From Spirochaetaceae bacterium (GTDB lineage Bacteria > Spirochaetota > Spirochaetia > Treponematales > Breznakiellaceae): a stretch of DNA of 13,445 nt. Below the pieces are notes generated by a model. That model did not search any database. It was not told the DNA's origin and saw nothing but the letters and a program-made list of their open reading frames with translations. Numbering within the stretch: position 1 is the stretch's first letter; each line of letters opens with the position of its first letter. The stretch spans positions 1-13,445 of the forward strand of contig JAITKD010000224.1 of assembly GCA_031278575.1 (NCBI GenBank). Reading direction: 5' to 3'. Positions 8,219-13,445 of the stretch are shown one piece after another. The position numbers and the translations under genes were made by a program.

Positions 8219-10816
8219 TTAAAACCTGGAATTGTTGAGGATCATCAGGGAATCGGTTTGCCTTACCGGCTCTTTCCCGGCATCTTCTTTGGGGATGGCC
8301 TTGGGCTTTAAGCTTATTTTTCCCTCCCGGCCTTCGGCAATAAAGACGGTTCCCCGGGGATAATCCCCCTCCAGGATCAAAAGCGACAGGGGGTCTTCCA
8401 GCTCCTTCTGGATGGTCCGGCGCATGGGCCGGGCGCCGTATTTGGGGTCCCAACCCTTTTCCGTCAGGATCCGCCGGGCCGCGGGGAGGATCCTGAGTTT
8501 ATACCCCTGTTCCGCCAGACGGCAGGACAGTTCCTCCGCCTGAATGTCCAGGATGGCCTCCACCTGTTTTTCGTCCAGGGCATGAAACACCACCACATCG
8601 TCCAGGCGGTTAATAAATTCGGGGTTGAAGAGCCGGCGCAGTTCCGAAAGGGCCGCGGCTTCGATTTCCCCAAGGCTCATGATCCCCGTATCGGAAGAAA
8701 ACCCCAACCGGGAATCCCGGGAGATTTCCCGTACCCCGGCGTTGCTGGTCATGATGATCACCGTATTCCGAAAACTCACCGTATGCCCCAGATTGTCCCG
8801 GAGTTCCCCCTCTTCCAGTACCTGGAGGAGGAGGTTAAACACATCGCGGTGGGCCTTTTCGATCTCATCAAAAAGCACCACCCGGTAGGGGTTACGGCGG
8901 ATCCGCTCGGTCAGGGTTCCCCCCTCCTCATAGCCGATATACCCCGGGGGAGCCCCCACCAACCGGGAGGCGTTGTGCTTTTCCATAAAGTCCGACATAT
9001 CGATCCGGACCAGGGAATCCTCGCGGCCGAAGAGGTATTTCGAAAGGCTCTTGGCCAGGAGCGTTTTCCCCACCCCGGTAGGTCCCAGGAATATAAAGGA
9101 ACCTATGGGCCGGGAATGGCTGGATATCCCCGCCCGGGACCTGCGGATGACCGAGGCGATCCGTTTAACCGCATTATCCTGGCCCACGAGGGATTTATGA
9201 AGTTCCTCCTCCATGTTGAGGAGGCGTTTGGATTCCTGTTCCTCAAGGCGGGTAAGGGGGACGCCGGTGGCTTCCGCCACTACCCGGCGGATATCCCCCT
9301 CATCTACCGCCACCCATTCGTTTCCCGCCGCCCGTTCCCAGGCGTCCCGGGCGGTTTCCAGGCGGATCCGCAAATTCCGCACCTTGTCCCGAATCCCCGC
9401 CGCCCGTTCATAATCCTGGACCGTTACCAGGACGCTTTTTTCGTCGGTTAATTGCCGTATTTCAAGCTCAATATCGGCAATTTCCGGGGGCTGGGCGCTG
9501 TATTCCAGCTTCCGCATGGCCCCGGCTTCATCCAGGATATCTATGGCCTTATCGGGCATAAAGCGGCCGATGATGTACCGCTGGGCCAGCCGTACCGCGG
9601 CATAAACCGCTTCCGGGGTGTAATGTACCCGGTGGTGATCCTCGTAATATTTTTGGATCCCCCGAAGGATCTCCAGGGTTTCATCAAAACCGGGTTCTTC
9701 CACCAGAATAGACTGAAAACGCCGTTCCAGGGCGGCGTCCTTTTCAAAATGTTTACGGTACTCCGCCAGGGTGGTGGCGCCGATACATTGGACATTCCCC
9801 CGGGAAAGGGCGGGTTTGAGCATATTTGACGCGTCAATGGTCCCTTCGGCGCCCCCCGCGCCGATGATGGTGTGGATTTCGTCGATAAAGAGGATCACAT
9901 TCCCCGCCTGGACAATTTCCTTCATGATTTTTTTGAGCCGTTCCTCAAACTCCCCCCGGTATTTGGTCCCCGCCACCACCGAACCCATGTCCAGAGAAAG
10001 AATCCGCCGGCCCGCCAGGGCATCGGGCGCATCCTCCCCCGCCAAAAACCGGGCCAGCCCCTCCACAATGGCGGTTTTCCCCACCCCGGGCTCTCCCACC
10101 AGAATCGGGTTGTTTTTAGTCCGCCGGGCAAGGATCCGTACCGCCCGGTCAATTTCTTTACGCCGCCCCACCACGGGGTCGAGTTTTCCCGCCTTTGCCT
10201 GACCGGTAAGGTCCCGGGAAAACTCATCCAGGGTTGGGGTAAGGACGGGATAATTAACCGGGACGGGCCTGCCTCCACGGATAACGGTATGTTCCCGGGC
10301 TTCGTCTTCTTTACGGAGAAAATAGGGCTGATACCCCTCAGGATAACGGTATTCCCCGTCGTCATGGGAAGCCGTCCGGCGGTTAAAATTGGTCTGCACC
10401 ACCACCCGGAGCATATCCGCGTCAAGGCTCCGCTGGTACAGGTAAATATGGATCGGGGAATTCTGCTCCCGCATGGCGGCAAACAGGAGGTGTTCGGTGC
10501 CGAGATAATCATTTCCCATATTCCGGGCTTCCTCCCCGGCCGCGTCCAGCATGACCTTGGTCCGTTTCGCGGGGGGCACATCCCCATGGAGCAGGGAGCC
10601 GGGCATCCGGGGGATTTCGTTTTCCAGGGAATGCCGGAACTCCAGCAGATCGATTTTGAGGTACATCAGGGCTTTACAGGCGATCCCCGCCCCCTCCCTG
10701 AGAAGGGAAATAATAATATGTTCCGGCAAAAGTTGATCCGAATTATACCGGCGAGCCTCTTCCTGCGCGTCAATATACAACAACCGTTGCGCCCGTTGGG
10801 TTAATCCTTTTATCAA
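8219..10816 (-). CDS. clpC: ClpC-type AAA+ chaperone, ATPase subunit of Clp protease
   Basis: This is an 865-residue hexameric unfoldase that feeds proteins to ClpP. The order is a double Clp_N repeat at 1-145, AAA-1 with Walker A GEPGVGKT (241-248) and Walker B VILFIDE (307-313), a middle segment with a UVR-type motif (about 455-490), and AAA-2 with Walker A GPTGVGKT (578-585), pore loop GYIG (625-628) and Walker B VVLFDE (646-651). An LGF loop at 704-706 matches the [LIV]-G-[FL] ClpP-docking tripeptide. The short middle region with UVR and the LGF loop point to ClpC and away from the disaggregase ClpB. Translation starts at a TTG at 10816 behind a GGAGG site, and MIKGLTQRAQRLL aligns with the usual ClpC start. 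The tail after about residue 835 is poorly conserved. It has its own promoter at 10878-10906, flanked by two dyads. Neither clpP nor mcsA/mcsB is adjacent. Confidence 0.96.
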   Translation of the reverse strand: MIKGLTQRAQRLLYIDAQEEARRYNSDQLLPEHIIISLLREGAGIACKALMYLKIDLLEFRHSLENEIPRMPGSLLHGDVPPAKRTKVMLDAAGEEARNMGNDYLGTEHLLFAAMREQNSPIHIYLYQRSLDADMLRVVVQTNFNRRTASHDDGEYRYPEGYQPYFLRKEDEAREHTVIRGGRPVPVNYPVLTPTLDEFSRDLTGQAKAGKLDPVVGRRKEIDRAVRILARRTKNNPILVGEPGVGKTAIVEGLARFLAGEDAPDALAGRRILSLDMGSVVAGTKYRGEFEERLKKIMKEIVQAGNVILFIDEIHTIIGAGGAEGTIDASNMLKPALSRGNVQCIGATTLAEYRKHFEKDAALERRFQSILVEEPGFDETLEILRGIQKYYEDHHRVHYTPEAVYAAVRLAQRYIIGRFMPDKAIDILDEAGAMRKLEYSAQPPEIADIELEIRQLTDEKSVLVTVQDYERAAGIRDKVRNLRIRLETARDAWERAAGNEWVAVDEGDIRRVVAEATGVPLTRLEEQESKRLLNMEEELHKSLVGQDNAVKRIASVIRRSRAGISSHSRPIGSFIFLGPTGVGKTLLAKSLSKYLFGREDSLVRIDMSDFMEKHNASRLVGAPPGYIGYEEGGTLTERIRRNPYRVVLFDEIEKAHRDVFNLLLQVLEEGELRDNLGHTVSFRNTVIIMTSNAGVREISRDSRLGFSSDTGIMSLGEIEAAALSELRRLFNPEFINRLDDVVVFHALDEKQVEAILDIQAEELSCRLAEQGYKLRILPAARRILTEKGWDPKYGARPMRRTIQKELEDPLSLLILEGDYPRGTVFIAEGREGKISLKPKAIPKEDAGKEPVRQTDSLMILNNSRF

Positions 10817-10856
10817 CTACCCTCCCCCATCAATCGAATAATACGACATACATCCG

Positions 10857-10876
10857 AAATAAACACCGGTTTATTT
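10857..10876. promoter_or_regulatory. Dyad at the clpC transcription start (operator candidate)
   Basis: A perfect 8-bp inverted repeat, AAATAAAC and GTTTATTT, around a four-base centre. It begins one base past the -10 box of the clpC promoter, so it covers the expected start site. A repressor bound here would block initiation. It does not resemble CIRCE or the CtsR heptamers. Confidence 0.5.
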
Positions 10877-10877
10877 A

Positions 10878-10906
10878 ATTATACTATACCCGGTTATACG
10901 ATACAA
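10878..10906 (-). promoter_or_regulatory. Sigma-70-type promoter of clpC
   Basis: On the minus strand TTGTAT (10901-10906) and a perfect TATAAT (10878-10883) are exactly 17 bases apart. The expected start site near 10871 gives a leader of about 55 bases before the TTG start codon. Confidence 0.7.
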
Positions 10907-10907
10907 G

Positions 10908-10922
10908 GGAACATTTTGTTCC
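10908..10922. promoter_or_regulatory. Dyad directly upstream of the clpC -35 box (operator candidate)
   Basis: A perfect 6-bp inverted repeat, GGAACA-TTT-TGTTCC, lies one base upstream of the -35 hexamer, where an activator or repressor could contact polymerase. It has GAAC-N5-GTTC and not the GAAC-N4-GTTC of Gram-positive LexA boxes, so it is not called an SOS box. Confidence 0.45.
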
Positions 10923-10969
10923 ATCAACAGTTTTACCTTTACCAGGATTTTCCCGGTAATAGGGGCGCA

Positions 10970-10991
10970 TTTCCGGCGCAAGCGCCGGAAA
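10970..10991. repeat. REP-like GC-rich palindrome
   Basis: The arms TTTCCGGCGC and GCGCCGGAAA are exact complements with two bases between them. With only two bases it is more likely a cruciform or protein target than a simple RNA loop. It resembles the GC-rich palindromes that accompany RAYT genes in other bacteria. Confidence 0.65.
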
Positions 10992-11016
10992 CCGGGCTTT
11001 CCGGGGCTCCGCTCCG

Positions 11017-11039
11017 GTCCCGGCGCCGTGCGCCGGGAC
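11017..11039. repeat. REP-like GC-rich hairpin
   Basis: The arms GTCCCGGCGC and GCGCCGGGAC are exact complements around a three-base loop. The core CCGGCGC is shared with the palindrome 26 bases to the left. No T-tract follows on either strand, so it is not a standard terminator. Confidence 0.65.
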
Positions 11040-11182
11040 TGCTTCGCACCCCTCCAATCCCTTGCGCTTTTCGTACCCGGCGGCTTTTTCGGCAATTATA
11101 GGCCGTTAAACGTAAAATTGCCGTTGTTCCATAAATAATCTAACCTAAAAAGGCCGGATTTCAAAATAAAATTCTAACCCTA

Positions 11183-11528
11183 ATGAGCCTCCGCGGAACA
11201 AGCTCGAAGCAAACTTGCTTGCCGGTATCTTAAACCTTGCGTTGGTCTGAACGGAGGCTCGTTCGATAGGAAGTTTATTAGGGCATAGCCCTTTTTGGGA
11301 TAATACCCCGTCGAACCTCCGGTTCGCGCTTGCCCTAACCGTGACCCGCTAAAAATTTTACGGGGTATTTTTAGGAAAACGCTGATTAACTTGACGCTCA
11401 TCGCGTTTCCCTAATGTATTTGCTCATTTCATTGCGCAAATACAACGTTAAAGTAGCGCCGATTTATTCTCGATTGAATAAATCAGTGCTTCCTTAGCGG
11501 AATTTGTTCGGAATTTGAAATTTCCGAA
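11183..11528. repeat. Chain of inverted repeats (structured RNA or REP cluster candidate)
   Basis: Seven inverted repeats cover about 345 bases. GAGCCTCCG (11185-11193) pairs with CGGAGGCTC (11252-11260). TTAGGGCA (11278) pairs with TGCCCTAA (11331-11338). AATACCCCGT (11302-11311) pairs with ACGGGGTATT (11360-11369), and inside that lies CGAACC-TCC-GGTTCG (11312-11326). TTAGGAAAACGC (11371-11382) pairs with GCGTTTCCCTAA (11403-11414) with one mismatch. TGTATTTGC (11415) pairs with GCAAATACA (ending 11444). GATTTATTC (11461) pairs with GAATAAATC (ending 11484). A near-palindrome starts TTCGGAA at 11507 and ends TTCCGAA at 11528. Some pairings (11278/11331 and 11302/11360) are mutually exclusive or pseudoknotted. 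Confidence 0.65.
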
Positions 11529-11572
11529 TGTTTTACTAAAGCAAAATCGCGGATCAATCCCATATATTATCC

Positions 11573-12040
11573 ATGAGACAATTACGCATACTCAAACAAG
11601 GGGTATGGTACGAAATCCGTACCCGTATCAACAACCGGGAACCCATCTTCAGCCGGTATAAGGCCCTGGCGCTGTTCGCCCGGGTGTTCCGGCAGACGAA
11701 ACTCCGGTTCGTTTTCGAGGTTCGCGGGCTGTGTCTTGCGGACGACTGGCTAACGTTTTATATCAAGCCGGCGGATGGGCTGGAACTTCCGGTTATCATG
11801 CAGTGGCTGAAGCAGGTGTTCGCCCAGCGGTACAACCGCCTGGACGGCCGGATCGGGCATATCTGGGGGGACCGGTATGGGTCGTGGATACTGGAGGGGG
11901 AGCCGCCGCCGCCGGAGGAGGAGAGTGGAACGGGGCGGGGGGATTCGGACGCTGGGGTCAGACCCCGGTATGGGGAAACGGCGATCCAATCCGCTTTTCC
12001 CCCCATTTTCCCCTTCCCCGCCACCCCCGCGCCCGGATAA
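11573..12040 (+). CDS. RAYT-like (IS200/Y1-transposase-related) protein lacking catalytic motifs
   Basis: A 155-residue protein whose first 107 residues follow the layout of REP-associated tyrosine transposases. WYEIRTRINNREPIF matches the usual YHVxxRGNxRxxIF start. LPVIMQWLK, then RYNRLDGRIGHIWGDRYGS (86-104), match the usual LxxxMxxLKxxYxxxFNxxxGRxGHLWQxRYxS. Where functional members have MPNHVHLL, this protein reads LADDWLTF (55-62), so both metal-binding histidines of the HUH motif are replaced (D58, L60). At the likely tyrosine position it has F83. The fold is therefore probably kept without nicking activity. The C-terminal part (108-155) is proline- and glycine-rich and contains AGVRPR encoded by a perfect DNA palindrome. 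There is no clear ribosome-binding site, so start confidence is moderate. It follows a hairpin field, as RAYT genes often do. Confidence 0.75.
   Translation: MRQLRILKQGVWYEIRTRINNREPIFSRYKALALFARVFRQTKLRFVFEVRGLCLADDWLTFYIKPADGLELPVIMQWLKQVFAQRYNRLDGRIGHIWGDRYGSWILEGEPPPPEEESGTGRGDSDAGVRPRYGETAIQSAFPPIFPFPATPAPG
11954..11966. repeat. GGGGTC-A-GACCCC palindrome inside the RAYT-like gene
   Basis: A perfect 6-bp inverted repeat with one central base, read in frame as GVRP. From memory, the same palindrome is common near IS200/RAYT-type genes in several phyla. A second, imperfect inverted repeat follows (GGGGAAA near 11972 against TTTTCCCC near 12000), so the 3' end of the gene is itself REP-like DNA. 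Confidence 0.7.
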
Positions 12041-12170
12041 GCGGCGCTAAATAAGCGACGCCAATCCGCCCGGGGTTCCGTATAAACCTTCTTTTTCACC
12101 CCAGGCCGAAAACTCCCCGGGGAAAGGTCTGTCCTAAAACTGGAATATTTAAAAACATAAGGAATTTTAT

Positions 12171-12586
12171 ATGAAAACCACAAAAACAACAACCTATTTC
12201 GTATTCGGTCTCTTCCTGGCCCTCGTAGGGTCGCCTGTTTTAATCCGAATAGTACCATTTCTTCCCCCGTCAGGGAATCCGGTACCGATATCCCGGCCTA
12301 TATCGCCGGCTTTAACGATATCGACCCCTTTACCGTAACCGTTGCCGTGGGCGGCTCCTCCCGAAGTATCGCCGGGCTGGAACGAGATAAGCTGAGGCCC
12401 CATACCGGGGTCCGCAACTTCGCCCAGCTTATGGTTCTGGATACGGCCGGCAAAAAACTCATGGGCTTCGCCGAAATCCACCAGACCGATACGATTGAGA
12501 TTGACGCCCTGCCCCTGGGTAAGACCTACGCCTTCTTCCTCCTGATGGGCCATTGGAAGGGCCAAGTGCAGCAGGACGGAGCGTGA
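12171..12586 (+). pseudogene. Small lipoprotein gene with an apparent one-base frameshift
   Basis: An ATG at 12171 behind AAGGA opens a typical export signal (MKTTKTTTYFVFGLFLALVG), but this frame then leaves the coding signal and stops at about 12335. From about 12230 another frame carries on smoothly: VACFNPNSTISSPVRE, then DPFTVTVAVGGSSRSIAGL, ending QVQQDGA and TGA at 12584-12586. One additional G in the GGG at 12228-12230 would join the two as LVGVAC plus mature chain, placing a lipobox-like cysteine exactly after the signal. The rejoined protein would be about 138 residues. I recognise no function; the mature part looks like a small extracellular beta-domain. It could be a real inactivating deletion, a sequencing error or, less likely, programmed frameshifting. 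Its start lies 130 bases after the RAYT-like gene. Confidence 0.65.
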
Positions 12587-12615
12587 AGCGATCCTTTTAG
12601 CCCCGGCTTCGGGCC

Positions 12616-13098
12616 CTATTCGTATTGTTGAATTTCGTCAAAAACATACTCCAGCCGTATTCCGGCCTGGGCAAACATGGCCTCCGAGTCTCCCGCGTCC
12701 TGATAACGCCGCTGGCATACCACCCGGATGATACCGCAGTTAATAATAAGCATGGCGCAGGTTCTGCAAGGGGTCATCCGGCAGTACAGGGTGGCCCCGG
12801 CAATGGCGATCCCCTGTCTGGCGGCCTGGCAGATGGCGTTTTGTTCCGCGTGAACCGTTCTGACGCAGTGGGTGGTAACGCTTCCGTCCTCATGGACCAT
12901 CTTTTTAAACTGATGCCCCACTTCGTCGCAGTGGGGCAGCCCCGCGGGGGCGCCTACATAGCCGGTTACCAGGATCTGATGATCCTTGGCGATCACGCAT
13001 CCCGAGCGCCCCCGGTCACAGGTAGCCCGTTTGGCGATAGCGTCACAGACCTCCATAAAATATTCATCCCAACTGGGCCTTTTATACGGTTCCGTCAT
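12616..13098 (-). CDS. Deoxycytidylate (dCMP) deaminase, ComEB-type
   Basis: This is a zinc-dependent cytidine-deaminase-fold enzyme of 160 residues that converts dCMP to dUMP, the precursor of dTMP through thymidylate synthase. The zinc and catalytic signature is HAEQNAI with H83 and E85, and PCRTC with C111 and C114, followed by LIINCGI, which is characteristic of dCMP deaminases. The N-terminal RPSWDEYFMEVCDAIAKRATCDR and GRSGCVIAKDHQILVTGYVGAP also fit. H56, C58 and nearby residues may form the second zinc site seen in some family members. The ATG at 13098 has a GGAG site 8 bases upstream. The gene converges on the broken lipoprotein gene and diverges from the PfkB gene at the right edge. 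No thymidylate synthase or dut gene is in the window. Confidence 0.93.
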   Translation of the reverse strand: MTEPYKRPSWDEYFMEVCDAIAKRATCDRGRSGCVIAKDHQILVTGYVGAPAGLPHCDEVGHQFKKMVHEDGSVTTHCVRTVHAEQNAICQAARQGIAIAGATLYCRMTPCRTCAMLIINCGIIRVVCQRRYQDAGDSEAMFAQAGIRLEYVFDEIQQYE

Positions 13099-13177
13099 GA
13101 TAATTCTCCATTTAATGCAGCGGCTGGGTCAAACGGCCGGATTTGAAAGACAAACTTCGCTTGCCAAACAGCCCTAA

Positions 13178-13206
13178 AATAAACAACCCCCCAAGGGGGT
13201 TTTCAA
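13178..13206 (-). promoter_or_regulatory. Promoter candidate of dCMP deaminase with a dyad filling its spacer
   Basis: On the minus strand TTGAAA (13201-13206) and TTTATT (13178-13183) are 17 bases apart. The spacer is almost exactly a perfect inverted repeat, AACCCCC-CAA-GGGGGTT (13185-13201 on the plus strand). Spacer dyads are classical regulator sites. The same hairpin could also act as an intrinsic terminator on either strand, since it is followed by TTTC on plus and GTTTATTTT on minus. Confidence 0.4.
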
Positions 13207-13313
13207 CCTATTGTACCGGACCGGTTGTTTGTATACAGTACTTTAAGATATCCTTTTAGTTCAAGAACCCCCCGGAGTCATGGGGCTAAAAAACCTTTAA
13301 TTATGGAAATTAC

Positions 13314-13445
13314 ATGAAACCAATGGCGTATCTTTCGGTATGTATGAACCCGACGTTCCAGAAAACCCTCTGTTTTTCTTCGATAGTGGGTAATACGGTG
13401 AACCGGACCGAAACCTATCGTTTGGATATCGGCGGCAAAGGGGCA
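13314..13445 (+). CDS. PfkB-family kinase of the 1-phosphofructokinase type, N-terminal part
   Basis: The first 44 codons run off the window edge. The N-terminus reads MKPMAYLSVCMNPTFQKTL, then NRTETYRLDIGGKGA. The CMNPT strand and the RxDxGGKG substrate-binding turn about 30 residues later are characteristic of the 1-phosphofructokinase/tagatose-6-phosphate kinase branch of the PfkB family, which act on phosphorylated hexoses. The ATG at 13314 is preceded by a weak GGA at about 8 bases; the ATG three codons later is an alternative. It is divergent from the dCMP deaminase gene. The catalytic half lies outside the window, so the substrate and integrity of the gene are unknown. Confidence 0.75.
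   Translation, partial: MKPMAYLSVCMNPTFQKTLCFSSIVGNTVNRTETYRLDIGGKGA

Larger units (their letters stand above)
10923..11572. other. Hairpin-rich non-coding region upstream of the RAYT-like gene
   Basis: With the clpC promoter region, this makes a gap of about 750 bases without a convincing gene. Small open frames inside (for example 10871-11095, minus) are arginine- and proline-rich readings of GC palindromes. The left half carries two GC-rich hairpins (10970-10991, 11017-11039). The right half (11183-11528) is an almost continuous series of inverted repeats, listed separately. No ribosome-binding site was recognised in front of the following gene. Confidence 0.6.

Noticed and set aside
9872..10804. 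Long plus-strand open frame opposite clpC
   Set aside because: It mirrors the conserved AAA-1 and Clp_N coding sequence and shows no domain or start signal of its own.
10908..10922. LexA/SOS box before clpC
   Set aside because: The half-sites are GAAC and GTTC but separated by five bases, where the Gram-positive type has four.
10871..11095. Small minus-strand open frame upstream of clpC
   Set aside because: It is an arginine- and proline-rich reading through two GC palindromes and overlaps the clpC promoter.
12598..12619. Shared terminator between the lipoprotein and dCMP deaminase genes
   Set aside because: Only a 4-bp CCCG/CGGG stem with interrupted flanks and no T-tract on either strand.

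Overview
The window looks like chromosomal DNA of a spirochaete, most likely a Treponema of the termite-gut group (inference). The reasons are two tandem methyl-accepting chemotaxis receptors, a ClpC-type chaperone, a DUF6941-type small protein, a RAYT-like gene of a style I associate with these treponemes, GC-rich codon use, and hairpin-rich intergenic DNA. No rRNA, tRNA or CRISPR array was found.

Layout. The left edge (2-382, +) is the C-terminal end of a BadF/BadG/N-acetylglucosamine-kinase-type ATPase. After a non-coding gap comes a DUF6941-like protein (796-1182, +). It converges on a minus-strand block that, in transcription order, runs clpC (10816-8219), MCP2 (7855-5642), MCP1 (5259-3436), a PfkB sugar kinase (3283-2324) and chorismate synthase aroC (2314-1190). 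The sugar kinase and aroC are 9 nt apart and look like one operon. The two MCPs are paralogues with near-identical signalling domains and unrelated sensor domains. The gene order suggests clpC, MCP2, MCP1 and pfkB-aroC each have their own promoter or leader. A consensus promoter precedes MCP1 and clpC, and a strong terminator follows MCP2.

The right part is accessory-like. Bases 10817-11572 hold no convincing gene but carry a dense chain of perfect or near-perfect inverted repeats. These lead into a small RAYT-like gene (11573-12040, +) whose HUH and catalytic tyrosine motifs appear to be lost. A lipoprotein gene broken by an apparent one-base frameshift follows (12171-12586, +). Then come a dCMP deaminase (13098-12616, -) and, at the edge, the first 44 codons of a 1-phosphofructokinase-type PfkB kinase (13314 onward, +).

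The best candidates for something new are the catalytically degenerate RAYT-like protein with its neighbouring hairpin field, the hairpin placed at the predicted 5' end of the MCP1 transcript with a related hairpin before pfkB, and the two dyads flanking the clpC promoter. All functional claims beyond family assignment are inference from this sequence alone.
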